A stretch of 64,000 nucleotides of DNA, from NCBI GenBank assembly GCA_964529325.1, contig CAZGWH010000003.1, positions 1 to 64,000 on the forward strand, read 5' to 3'. Positions 8,285 through 16,182 of the stretch are shown piece by piece. Both the position numbers and the translations under genes were made by a program. Position 1 is the first letter of the stretch; each line of letters opens with the position of its first letter. The DNA is from GCA-2689995 sp964529325. Its GTDB lineage: Bacteria; Fidelibacterota; Marinisomatia; SCGC-AAA003-L08; GCA-2689995. The notes under the pieces are model-generated. The model was not told where the DNA came from and made no database searches. It saw only the letters and a program-made list of their open reading frames with translations.

Positions 8285-8547
8285 AAATTGAAAACATGAG
8301 AAAAGGTGATTGGAACAAAACCAAAGCATTCTTTGATATTGAAACAAATGAAGGAATAGTTATAAAAGGATTTAAACTTGTTGAAGGAGCAAGTGGAATG
8401 TTCATGAGTAATCCCAGCCATTATAGTAAAAAAGACGACAAGTGGTTTGATGATGTTTTTATACCAAAAGAATTGAAAGATGAATTGGAAAAAATGGCTA
8501 TTAAAGAATTTGGTGGGAAAAATAATAGCCCTGATTATCCATTTTAA
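8281..8547 (+). CDS. SpoVG-like small protein
   Basis: 88 residues. The layout of FFDIETNEGIVIKGFKLVEG, GMFMSNPSHYSKKDDKWFDD, then a C-terminal helix ELKDELEKMAIKEF follows the SpoVG fold: a strand pair, an IxGxxGxFVxMPS-type core and a terminal helix. SpoVG proteins bind nucleic acid and act as site-specific regulators in Firmicutes and elsewhere. Here it is the sixth annotated gene of the CRISPR-adjacent chain and overlaps the coiled-coil gene by 4 nt. Its TAA stop is followed in the same frame, with no gap, by the ADP-ribosylglycohydrolase frame. Family assignment is by motif resemblance; function in this operon is unknown. Confidence 0.65.
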   Translation: MKIENMRKGDWNKTKAFFDIETNEGIVIKGFKLVEGASGMFMSNPSHYSKKDDKWFDDVFIPKELKDELEKMAIKEFGGKNNSPDYPF

Positions 8548-9483
8548 ATTCTATTTAAAAATAAACTAAATAACATAAAGGGTTCCATTTTTGGTTTAGC
8601 CATTGGTGATGCGATAGGTGCACCTTTAGAGTTTAAACCGCCAGGTAGTTTTAAACCTATTTCAGCAATGCACTCTGGTGGCTATTTTAATTTAAAAGCA
8701 GGTGAATTTACCGATGATACTTCTTTGGCATTATGTCTTGCTGAAAGTTTAATAAAATGTAATGGTTTAGATTTGAAAGATAATATGGATATGTATTGGA
8801 AGTGGCTTTCTGAAGGATATTTAAGCGTAAATGATAAAGCAATTGGTGTAGGTAAAACAACGATGAGAGCTATATTTAATTATACAAAAACGGGTAATCC
8901 TATTTCTAAAATTAAGAATAAAATGTCTGCAGGAAATGGATCATTAATGCGACTTGCTCCGGTACCTTTATTTTATTCAAATAATCCAATTAAAGCAATT
9001 GAAAAGTCTGGAGAAAGTTCAAAAACAAACCATCCGTTGCAAATAACAGTTGATGCATGTAGATATTTTGGAGGATTAATTTACGGCGCCACTAATGGAG
9101 TTAATAAAGAACTATTACTTTCTAAATTATATGCTCCGATTGATGATTATTGGATAATTAACGACCTCCACCCTGAGATAACAGAAATTGCAAACGGATC
9201 ATTTAAAGAAAAAAAACCACCTGAAATTAAGGGTACAGGCTATATTTCAAATTCATTAGAATCGGCATTATGGGCATTTTATAATAGTAATTCGTATGAG
9301 GAGGGGATTTTTTTAGCTGTAAATTTAGGGAATGATGCGGATACCACAGGTGCAATATATGGTCAATTAGCAGGTGCATATTATAGATTTAATGAGATAC
9401 CGTTGAAATTTAAAAATAAAATAGCGATGAAAGATTTACTTAATTCTATTGCTGAAAAGTTAAATAGAAAATTAGAAATTTGA
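8548..9483 (+). CDS. ADP-ribosylglycohydrolase family protein, non-ATG start
   Basis: An ADP-ribosyl-glycohydrolase (DraG/ARH-like) that removes ADP-ribose from modified targets using two Mg ions. The N-terminal signature GSIFGLAIGDAIGAPLEF is encoded at 8581-8634, then EFTDDTSLAL and, near the end, GNDADTTGAIYGQLAGAYY, the metal-binding motifs. The first ATG (8668) lies inside the domain and would delete the catalytic GD motif, so translation must start earlier. The frame is open from ATT at 8548, directly after the TAA of the SpoVG-like gene, giving about 311 residues with a family-like start (ILFKNKLNNIKGSIFGLA). Options are an ATT or ATA start by reinitiation, or stop readthrough. A target among proteins or nucleic acids of the neighbouring genes is conjecture. 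Confidence 0.85.
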   Translation: MLFKNKLNNIKGSIFGLAIGDAIGAPLEFKPPGSFKPISAMHSGGYFNLKAGEFTDDTSLALCLAESLIKCNGLDLKDNMDMYWKWLSEGYLSVNDKAIGVGKTTMRAIFNYTKTGNPISKIKNKMSAGNGSLMRLAPVPLFYSNNPIKAIEKSGESSKTNHPLQITVDACRYFGGLIYGATNGVNKELLLSKLYAPIDDYWIINDLHPEITEIANGSFKEKKPPEIKGTGYISNSLESALWAFYNSNSYEEGIFLAVNLGNDADTTGAIYGQLAGAYYRFNEIPLKFKNKIAMKDLLNSIAEKLNRKLEI

Positions 9484-9704
9484 AAAGAAAATTATTGAAT
9501 GGAGATTATAAATCAATTAATTGGAGAGGTCAAAAAAAATTAATTGACAAAATATTTTTATTTTGCGTTGCTTTTCTTTTATGGGTGGGTGAAAAATTCG
9601 GTCTGACTTATAATGAAATAAATGTAATTATTTTTGTTATAATTTGGCCTATTATAACAATTATTTTATTTGGCTATTCAATACATTGTTTTATCACGCA
9701 TTGA
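9480..9704 (+). CDS. Small predicted membrane protein
   Basis: 74 residues with a TTG start overlapping the stop of the ADP-ribosylglycohydrolase gene (TTGA). Two hydrophobic stretches (IFLFCVAFLLWVGEKF and INVIIFVIIWPIITIILFGY) predict two membrane helices with a short basic N-terminus. No known family. It overlaps the next frame by about 35 bases if that frame starts at 9670. Confidence 0.5.
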   Translation: MKRKLLNGDYKSINWRGQKKLIDKIFLFCVAFLLWVGEKFGLTYNEINVIIFVIIWPIITIILFGYSIHCFITH

Positions 9705-10344
9705 CAGTGTTTATAAATTATATAAAAAATATGTAGATATAGTAAAAATGACATTTCAAACTCCAGATAAATTAATTAATTATTTTAAAAATATTAACCT
9801 AGATAGATTTCATGTTCTTGATATTTTTGTAGGTGAATTGGATAAAGATGACGCATTGAATAAACATTATATGTGGCTGGCTAATATGGTTTTCAATAAT
9901 CAATCAGAAGAAATCTCTAATGAATCACCATTTTTGAAAAGATATCCTTTTAAATCTAAACCCATATCATTAGGTGGTGATTTTGTAAATACTTCTAATT
10001 ATAAAGGTTATACAGCAACATATGTATTAAGTGAAAAAGGAAATTTAATTTTAGAATATTATGGATTCGGGAAATATGATATTACTCAAATACAAATTGA
10101 CGAAATAAGAGTAGATTTGAAAGTTGATTTTCCAGATAAAAATTCTGATGGTGTTTCAGATAAGGAAATTGTTGAAATGATTTTAGATGAGATGGGTGGG
10201 TATAATAGTGTTCAAAATACTCCAGAGTTGATTCAAGGTGATTTTTGGATGTGTGCAAGAGAATCTATTTATGGTCCAAAAACATATATACCATTTAAAA
10301 ATAGTGTTATTATTAGTGATGAAAAGAAATGGATAATAAAATAA
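9670..10344 (+). CDS. Hypothetical protein, last gene of the accessory chain
   Basis: Up to 224 residues from TTG at 9670. ATG at 9748 (MTFQTPDKLINYFKN) gives 198 residues and is a reasonable alternative because the first 26 codons overlap the preceding gene and neither start has a clear SD. It is soluble, with an acidic stretch DFPDKNSDGVSDKEIVEMILDE that resembles an EF-hand-like or dockerin-like DxNxDG loop but occurs once only. No family recognised. It is followed by 255 nt without genes that contain the structured element at 10444-10515. Confidence 0.6.
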   Translation: MAIQYIVLSRIDSVYKLYKKYVDIVKMTFQTPDKLINYFKNINLDRFHVLDIFVGELDKDDALNKHYMWLANMVFNNQSEEISNESPFLKRYPFKSKPISLGGDFVNTSNYKGYTATYVLSEKGNLILEYYGFGKYDITQIQIDEIRVDLKVDFPDKNSDGVSDKEIVEMILDEMGGYNSVQNTPELIQGDFWMCARESIYGPKTYIPFKNSVIISDEKKWIIK

Positions 10345-10443
10345 TTTTTTGATTTTAGGAACAAATTTTAAGAATATTTTTACTTATAATAACATCATTT
10401 CCTTTGTTCAATAAATTACAATAAAAAATCAATTAATGAAAGG

Positions 10444-10515
10444 AAGAGGACCGACCGCTAATTGACCGTCCCAGGCCATAGTAAGTAGCATCAGTTAGAA
10501 GTATATGGTCCTCTT
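10444..10515 (+). ncRNA. Candidate structured RNA element (nested stems), family unknown
   Basis: A 72-nt patch much richer in G+C than its AT-rich flanks. AAGAGGACC (10444-10452) pairs perfectly with GGTCCTCTT (10507-10515). Inside it, CTAATTGA (10458-10465) pairs with TCAGTTAG (10491-10498), 8 bp with one G-T wobble, leaving a 25-nt apical region. It lies between the end of the + strand accessory operon and the convergent ROK gene. There is no U-run right after the outer stem, so it is not a standard terminator. Because the stems are palindromic the strand is uncertain. It might be a small RNA, a 3' UTR element or an attachment-like site. Confidence 0.45.
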
Positions 10516-10599
10516 ATGTTTGTTATATATTTTAAAAAGCAATGACAATAATTTATATCAGAATTTCTTTTAATTCTAAATCTTTAATTAATATTTTTT

Positions 10600-11475
10600 C
10601 TAAATATTATCTCCTAATTCAAATAATTTAACAGCTCCATGTTTTGCTGATAATTCCTTTTGCTTACTTTCAAAAATTAAAATATTATTTTCATTAAATG
10701 AGGGCGAGTAATTTGAAATAGTTTTCCGCATTGAATTTTCAAAAAAGGGGAAGGCATGAGAAAGGCCACCTCCAATTGAAATTGCATTTGGGTCTATAAA
10801 ATTAATAACATGAGATAAGCATTCACCAAGTTTTTCACCGAAGTCATTCCAAACGGATTCTGCACTTTTATTGTGTTGTTTTGCTAATTCATTTAAATCT
10901 TTTGGATTAATTATCGTATGAAAATATTTAAAAGATAATTTTTCTACACCGCTGATTGAAATGTAGTTTTCCCAATTTTTTTGAGCTATTGGCGATATTC
11001 CATATTCACCTGCCATACCATTTCCACCAGTAAATAATTGTTCATTAATTATTATTCCAAACCCCAAACCGGTACCCAGCGTCACACCAACACATGTTTT
11101 TTTATTAAACTGATGAAATTCACCTAAAGCAAATAAATTAGCATCATTTTCAATTAAACAGGGAAGATGTAATTTTTCTTCCATTATTTTTTTTAAATGA
11201 CAATTTTGTAATAATGTTAAATTTGGAGTGTTTAGTATTAATCCTTTACTTGATTTTAATGGTCCTGGGCAAGCAAATCCAATACCTTTTATAAAATTAT
11301 CACCCGCAAGTTTTTTTATTTGAGCACTTATGCCATCTAATAGTTCGTCAGTCGTTTTATAATCTGAAATATTATTTTTTGGTGAAATTAATTTTAATTC
11401 ATATTTTTCATTAAATAATGCAGATGAAAAAGTAGTTCCACCAATATCAGTTCCTATAAGATATTTATTTTCCAA
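10600..11475 (-). CDS. ROK family sugar kinase without the usual zinc motif
   Basis: 291 residues. The ATPase phosphate loop GTDIGGTTFSSALF (8-21), the sugar-binding/catalytic ENDANLFALGE (109-119, catalytic Asp 111) and LGTGLGFG (133-140) identify a ROK kinase such as glucokinase or N-acyl-hexosamine kinase, phosphorylating a cytosolic sugar with ATP. Bacterial ROK proteins normally follow GExGH with a CxCGxxGCxE zinc site; here GEYGISPI (156-163) is followed by WENYISISGV with no cysteines, so zinc is not bound there. It has no DNA-binding domain, so it is an enzyme and not a NagC-type regulator. It stands alone on the minus strand between two + strand runs. The sugar is unknown. Confidence 0.88.
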   Translation of the reverse strand: MENKYLIGTDIGGTTFSSALFNEKYELKLISPKNNISDYKTTDELLDGISAQIKKLAGDNFIKGIGFACPGPLKSSKGLILNTPNLTLLQNCHLKKIMEEKLHLPCLIENDANLFALGEFHQFNKKTCVGVTLGTGLGFGIIINEQLFTGGNGMAGEYGISPIAQKNWENYISISGVEKLSFKYFHTIINPKDLNELAKQHNKSAESVWNDFGEKLGECLSHVINFIDPNAISIGGGLSHAFPFFENSMRKTISNYSPSFNENNILIFESKQKELSAKHGAVKLFELGDNI

Positions 11476-11593
11476 TTGCTTTAAAATACAATTATTTATT
11501 AATTATCAAATATATAATTATATTAATAATTCAACATTTGATTAAATCCGTTTCAAAGAAGTAATTTAATACACTTTTTTAAAGGGTATATTA

Positions 11594-11986
11594 ATGAAAT
11601 TCATATATATAATTCTCATTTTATTTACTATAATTGGGTGTACAAATACTACGATTGGTTCAACAGAAGTCCAAGAAATTGATTATGTTGAATTTTCTCA
11701 AATAGAAAATTATAATAACGGTTCTTGGTTTGAGGTAACAGGTCATATAAAAAATATTAGTACCACACAGACCATACCATCAGCATGGCATATTGAATGT
11801 CAATTTTATTCTGATGAAAGTATGTCATTAAAATTGGGCGGAGAAAATGGAACGGTATGGGTTCCTCTGGAACCTGACCAATCTACAATTTGGACAATTA
11901 GGTGGCTCCCCGGAGTAAATTCGAATATTAATATTTCTGACTACCCTGATTGGACTTATGGTGATATAAGGGCATATAAAAATTAA
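11594..11986 (+). CDS. Small lipoprotein with FxLYD-like beta domain
   Basis: 130 residues with a lipoprotein signal (MKFIYIILILFTIIGC, lipobox IIGC, Cys16 as lipid anchor) and a secreted beta-rich domain (WFEVTGHIKNIS, IECQFY, WTIRWLPG) resembling FxLYD-type beta-sandwich domains. Such proteins sit on the periplasmic or outer face of a membrane. AAAGGG lies 8-10 nt upstream of the ATG. The stop overlaps the next ATG by one base (TAATG). Function unknown; the domain resemblance is weak. Confidence 0.7.
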   Translation: MKFIYIILILFTIIGCTNTTIGSTEVQEIDYVEFSQIENYNNGSWFEVTGHIKNISTTQTIPSAWHIECQFYSDESMSLKLGGENGTVWVPLEPDQSTIWTIRWLPGVNSNINISDYPDWTYGDIRAYKN

Positions 11987-12336
11987 TGGTACAAGCAATT
12001 TTAGCCTATATTGTTATTTTTTCAACCCTATTTTTGTCTTCGGTAAGTATTTCATTCACCATACTTAAATCCCAGACTAAACCTCCTCAAACATCTAAAT
12101 TTAGAATATTACAACAGAAAAGAGTAATAAATGGATTATTAAGAAATTTCAATGAATTATCCTCTTCACATAAATCAATTCAACGAAATTTAGAATTAAA
12201 AAAAACAGCATTAGAGTATGAAATTCTAACAACTGATTCACTTTTGAATGAAATGGAATTAAACCAAAATAGACTAAACCATCATGAAAAAATATTGAAT
12301 TCAAATGATAATAAATTAGCGAAAATGTTAAAATGA
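11986..12336 (+). CDS. Membrane-anchored coiled-coil protein
   Basis: 116 residues: one N-terminal membrane helix (ILAYIVIFSTLFLSSVSISFTIL) followed by a basic linker and a long helical, coiled-coil-prone tail rich in Leu, Asn and Lys. No known family. It is coupled to the lipoprotein upstream and overlaps the leucine-rich-repeat gene by ATGA, so these three small genes probably form one transcript with a shared envelope role. This is inference from spacing only. Confidence 0.65.
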   Translation: MVQAILAYIVIFSTLFLSSVSISFTILKSQTKPPQTSKFRILQQKRVINGLLRNFNELSSSHKSIQRNLELKKTALEYEILTTDSLLNEMELNQNRLNHHEKILNSNDNKLAKMLK

Positions 12337-13160
12337 AAAATGTGTTATTATTTTCTATAATATTTCTTTCGGTAAATTTATATTCTCAATGCAACGGGTG
12401 TAATAAAAATAATCAGAAACTAGATATTTGGGATATTCAATATACATGTAATCAAAAATTAATTTCTTATGATGAATGTAATAATATTACGAATGTATTA
12501 ACCGAATCTATTTCAATTGCTAAAACAGGCGAAGAGTTATTAAATGTTGGTTTGCAAAAATGGAATAATAATGAACTTACATTTTTTGCTTTATTTGATA
12601 ATCGATATAAATTAAACCTAGAACAATTTACTAAATTTAAAAATTTAAACCATTTACTTTTAAAAGGAATTGAAATAATTGATAATAATTTTAAGAAAAA
12701 AATTATATTAAAAGGGGAATATATATTACTTATTCGGAATCAACTTTCAATTCCCTTATCTCAACTGGAATTTTCAAATAATTTAAAATATATTTCTTTA
12801 GATGAAAATCATTTAACAGGTGAGATTACTGAACAATTTTTTAATAATCCAGAACTCATTAATTTATCAATTGAATATAATGAATTATCTGGCCATTTAC
12901 CTGTAGATTTAAGTGGTGCAAAAAAATTGAAATTTTTTACACTAAATAACAATATAATAACTGGCTCTGTACCGAAGTCAATTTGCGAATTAGCAGATTT
13001 AGAAGTACTTCATTTGCAATATAATAAATTTGATAAATTGCCAGAATGTATATGTGAAATGAAAAAAAGGTCTATTGATATTGAATTATATGGAAATAAA
13101 TTCTGTGAAGAAATTCCAAAGTGCATTGAAGAGTCGATTGGGTTTCAAGAATGTTTTTAA
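12333..13160 (+). CDS. Secreted leucine-rich-repeat protein
   Basis: 275 residues with a signal peptide (MKNVLLFSIIFLSVNLYSQ) followed by a CNGC pair. Residues ~95-250 contain LRR units of the plant/bacterial type: LKYISLDENHLTGEI, LINLSIEYNELSGHL, LKFFTLNNNIITGSVP and LEVLHLQYNKFDKLP. The C-terminus has several cysteines (CICEMKKRS, KFCEEIPKCIEES, QECF) that may form a disulfide cap. There is no sorting domain or membrane anchor at the C-terminus. A binding role at the cell surface is likely; the ligand is unknown. Confidence 0.8.
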   Translation: MKNVLLFSIIFLSVNLYSQCNGCNKNNQKLDIWDIQYTCNQKLISYDECNNITNVLTESISIAKTGEELLNVGLQKWNNNELTFFALFDNRYKLNLEQFTKFKNLNHLLLKGIEIIDNNFKKKIILKGEYILLIRNQLSIPLSQLEFSNNLKYISLDENHLTGEITEQFFNNPELINLSIEYNELSGHLPVDLSGAKKLKFFTLNNNIITGSVPKSICELADLEVLHLQYNKFDKLPECICEMKKRSIDIELYGNKFCEEIPKCIEESIGFQECF

Positions 13161-13212
13161 ATTATAACTTTTATAATTCATCGCTCTAACTATTAGTTAT
13201 AACTATTTTAAA

Positions 13213-13905
13213 ATGAGTTTAATTCACATTTATAAAGATATAGCACAATTCAAAAAATCATTTGATATTATAACAAATAAAATTCACTATCCAATCGCAA
13301 TTTTTTTATGTTCATTAATATCTAAAACTAAGGCGACTCCAAATTTTATAACCTTTATTAGTATTATTTTTGAACTTACTGCAATCAGTTTAATATGTAT
13401 TAATTTTATTCATTATAGATATGTTATTGTGATACTATTTCAACTGGGGTGGATATTTGATTTAATGGATGGAATGTTAGCTAGATATAAAAAACAGGGT
13501 TCATACCATTCGACAAACCCTTCAATTAAGGGTTATTATTTAGATGCAGTTTCTGATCATGTTTTAAAGTTTATGGCAATCGGGGCATTGTCATTTCAAC
13601 TTTCTAATTCATTTTCTTGGGGATGGAAATTAAGTTTATTATTTATAGTAATCCATGCTATTACTCAAACTGAATATACAATTCGCAATTTAATTTTAGC
13701 TAAAACACAACAAAATAAACCTGAATTAAAAAAACGAACAGGATCTGTTATAGAATCCACCGTTTTATTATTTAATAATATATATTTATTTTATATTATA
13801 TTTCTTCCTATAGGTCGTATTGACTTATTATTTATTTGTTTTGGTATTGGTGAAATTATTTTATTTTTAAAAAGAAGTTTGAAGTTTTGGTTTACAGCAA
13901 ATTGA
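13213..13905 (+). CDS. CDP-alcohol phosphatidyltransferase family membrane protein
   Basis: 230 residues, about six membrane segments. The CDP-alcohol phosphotransferase signature is present: D83-L-M-D86-G-M-L-A90-R91 ... G107-Y-Y-L-D111-A-V-S-D115. These enzymes transfer a phosphoalcohol from a CDP-alcohol to an acceptor alcohol, as in phosphatidylglycerol or phosphatidylinositol synthesis. Here 15 residues separate R91 from G107, where the textbook motif has 7-9, so the active-site loop carries an insertion. It is followed 23 nt later by a sulfotransferase and then by glycosyltransferase and flippase genes. A role in an unusual phospholipid or surface glycolipid fits better than a housekeeping synthase. 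Substrate unknown. Confidence 0.85.
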   Translation: MSLIHIYKDIAQFKKSFDIITNKIHYPIAIFLCSLISKTKATPNFITFISIIFELTAISLICINFIHYRYVIVILFQLGWIFDLMDGMLARYKKQGSYHSTNPSIKGYYLDAVSDHVLKFMAIGALSFQLSNSFSWGWKLSLLFIVIHAITQTEYTIRNLILAKTQQNKPELKKRTGSVIESTVLLFNNIYLFYIIFLPIGRIDLLFICFGIGEIILFLKRSLKFWFTAN

Positions 13906-13928
13906 TTCATTTTGAAAAATAATGAATA

Positions 13929-14930
13929 ATGGGTAGACAATTTAATGACCGTCCTATTTTGATAGTGGGATTACCTCGGTCTGGTACAACATGGCAATTT
14001 AATGTAATGAGTCAATCTACTGCATTATATCCAATATTTGAACCAGATAATCGAAAAATAAATCCATTTTCACATTATTACTTAAAAGATAATCACCGTT
14101 TTCCTGTTGATGGTGGGAATAATGAATTTTTTATGAATTATTTATGGAAAAATATTTTTACAGGTAAGTGGGAAGAGGGATATATTCATCGCGTTTTAAA
14201 ATATTTATATTTAAAAAATAATGATTCCATGGAAAATAATATTCAAAAATATTGTGGTTATAAAATTCCTAAAAATGACATGATTCAGTATTTGGAATAT
14301 AATATTAATCAAAGTTCCTTACCGAATAAATACATAGTTAAATTATTTGAATATTTTTCTAAAATTAATATAAAAGGAAAAATTCCACTAATAAAATCGG
14401 TTCATTGTATTCGCCAGTTAAAATGGATTCAGAAAAATTATAATCCTAAAATTGTCATAATTACTCGAAAATTACCAAATTTAATTGCAAGTTTTCTAAG
14501 ATTAAAAATGCCTGATTCATTAAGAGGAATTTCAGCTTCACCTCTATTTAAAAAAAAAGTGGATATAATATTTGAAAATGACAATAAACAGAATGGTTTT
14601 ATTTTTCATTCTATGATTATTCAGGCGTGTGAGCTACTCACAACCCTTTTAAGCTATCATAATTTAAAAAATGACTCTGTGCTTATCAATCATGAAAAAG
14701 CATGTGAAAACCCCATTTTCCATTATAAAAATCTATTCAATGATTTAAATTTAACATGGAGCAACTCAATTGAAAAATATATCGAAGGAGAAAATATAAG
14801 CGGTGCTGGATTTGTGCCTCAACGGAGGGCTGAAAAAGAACAGATTCGATATAAAGATCAACTTTCACATTCTCAATTAAATTTAATAAAAGAATATGCT
14901 GAAGTGTATAATCTTGAAAGTTATTTATAA
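13929..14930 (+). CDS. Sulfotransferase family protein
   Basis: 333 residues. The N-terminal LIVGLPRSGTTWQFNVM is the PAPS 5'-phosphosulfate-binding loop, and IVIITRKLPNLIASFLRL provides the second (3'-phosphate, R/S) motif. These enzymes move sulfate from PAPS to a hydroxyl of a sugar, lipid or protein. No signal peptide or membrane helix, so it should be cytosolic. It starts 23 nt after the CDP-alcohol transferase gene and ends 7 nt before a glycosyltransferase gene. Sulfation of the polysaccharide or glycolipid built by this locus is the simplest reading. Confidence 0.82.
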   Translation: MGRQFNDRPILIVGLPRSGTTWQFNVMSQSTALYPIFEPDNRKINPFSHYYLKDNHRFPVDGGNNEFFMNYLWKNIFTGKWEEGYIHRVLKYLYLKNNDSMENNIQKYCGYKIPKNDMIQYLEYNINQSSLPNKYIVKLFEYFSKINIKGKIPLIKSVHCIRQLKWIQKNYNPKIVIITRKLPNLIASFLRLKMPDSLRGISASPLFKKKVDIIFENDNKQNGFIFHSMIIQACELLTTLLSYHNLKNDSVLINHEKACENPIFHYKNLFNDLNLTWSNSIEKYIEGENISGAGFVPQRRAEKEQIRYKDQLSHSQLNLIKEYAEVYNLESYL

Positions 14931-14937
14931 ACAATAG

Positions 14938-16182
14938 ATGATAAATACATCTAATTCAAGAAAATCAATTTTATTTATTACTCCATATTTACCATCTGAA
15001 TTTTCAGGGCATGCAGGTGCACAACTCATATTTAGAAATATAATTATATTATCTAAAAATTATAATATTTTTTTAATTTCGTTTATTAATTCGAATGAGT
15101 TAATGTATCTTGATATTTTAAAAAAGCATGGAATAAATATTTCATATATTATTTTTAATCGAAATTCAAAAAAACTTTCCACAAATATCATTAATTTTAT
15201 CAAATATATTCCTGCATTATTACAATCATTTTTACTTTTTAAACCATTTTTTTTAACAAAATATAAAAATAATAACTTTAAAAAATTAGTTGATAAAACC
15301 ATCGCGGTGAATAAAATAGATATCATTCAAATTGAGTATAATATTATGTATCATTATTTACCTCAAAATAATAAAATAAAATCACTTCTCATCCTACATG
15401 ATGTATCCACTAAATTATATGAAAGAAGTTACCAGCAAAATAAAAATATATTTACAAAAGCATTTAGATATATAGATTATCTAAGGTGGAAATCGGTAGA
15501 ATTCAATATAATTAATAAATTTGATAAAGTTATTTCATTAACTAAAGAAGATAAGCACTATATTTATAATAAAGTTAATACTTCAATCTCAATCGTTCCA
15601 CCTCAAATTCAATTTGAAGAATGTGCTGTTAATAATAGAAAAAAAATGAATATAATTTTCATTGGCTCTTATAATAGAGAGCCTAATATTAACGCTTTAG
15701 AAATATTACTTTTTAATATTTTTCCAAAAATTCAAGGTGAATTCCCTGATTTAACTTTAACAATTGTTGGAAAATATTTACCAACATACTTACTAAAACA
15801 TATTAATAAGAATGATAATATAATTTATAAGGGATATGTAGAAAACATAAATAATGAAATTTCAAATGCTCTCCTCATGATTGCACCCATTTTTATAGGT
15901 GCAGGATTAAAAATGAAAATTCCACATGTATTATCTTGTGGTGTTCCTGTAATTACAACAACGGTAGGGGCTGAAGGAATTGAAATAAATGAAAGTGATG
16001 GGATGTGGATTGAAAATGATATATTGAAAATAATATCATTAGCTATTAATTTATTGAAAGATAAAAACAGTCTAATTCAAAAAGGTATCTTGGGGAAAGA
16101 AAAAGTAAATGAATTATTTTCATCTAAAGTAATTAATGAAAAATTAATTTCAATATATGACGAATTATTTAATATTTCATGA
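14938..16182 (+). CDS. GT4 family glycosyltransferase
   Basis: 414 residues with a GT-B fold. The N-terminal acceptor domain opens ILFITPYLPSEFSGHAGAQL. The C-terminal donor domain has NIIFIGSYNREPNINALE, IAPIFIGAGLKMKIPHVLSC and GVPVITTTVGAEGI, the usual group-1 glycosyltransferase nucleotide-sugar pocket. It transfers a sugar from a nucleotide donor during surface glycan assembly at the inner membrane. It overlaps the flippase gene by ATGA, so enzyme and exporter are co-translated. Donor and acceptor cannot be deduced. Confidence 0.85.
   Translation: MINTSNSRKSILFITPYLPSEFSGHAGAQLIFRNIIILSKNYNIFLISFINSNELMYLDILKKHGINISYIIFNRNSKKLSTNIINFIKYIPALLQSFLLFKPFFLTKYKNNNFKKLVDKTIAVNKIDIIQIEYNIMYHYLPQNNKIKSLLILHDVSTKLYERSYQQNKNIFTKAFRYIDYLRWKSVEFNIINKFDKVISLTKEDKHYIYNKVNTSISIVPPQIQFEECAVNNRKKMNIIFIGSYNREPNINALEILLFNIFPKIQGEFPDLTLTIVGKYLPTYLLKHINKNDNIIYKGYVENINNEISNALLMIAPIFIGAGLKMKIPHVLSCGVPVITTTVGAEGIEINESDGMWIENDILKIISLAINLLKDKNSLIQKGILGKEKVNELFSSKVINEKLISIYDELFNIS

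Noticed and set aside
10141..10170. EF-hand or dockerin calcium-binding repeat in the hypothetical protein at 9670-10344
   Set aside because: Only one DxNxDG-like loop and no paired helix repeat; too weak to name.
1..10344. Complete type III CRISPR-Cas locus
   Set aside because: No Cas10, Csm/Cmr backbone, Cas6, Cas1 or Cas2 gene is in the window; only the array tail and accessory genes can be supported.
10444..10515. tRNA or SRP (4.5S) RNA
   Set aside because: Length is tRNA-like, but there is no D-arm, anticodon arm or TTC loop, and the SRP core GGAAGGAAGCAGC-type motif is absent.
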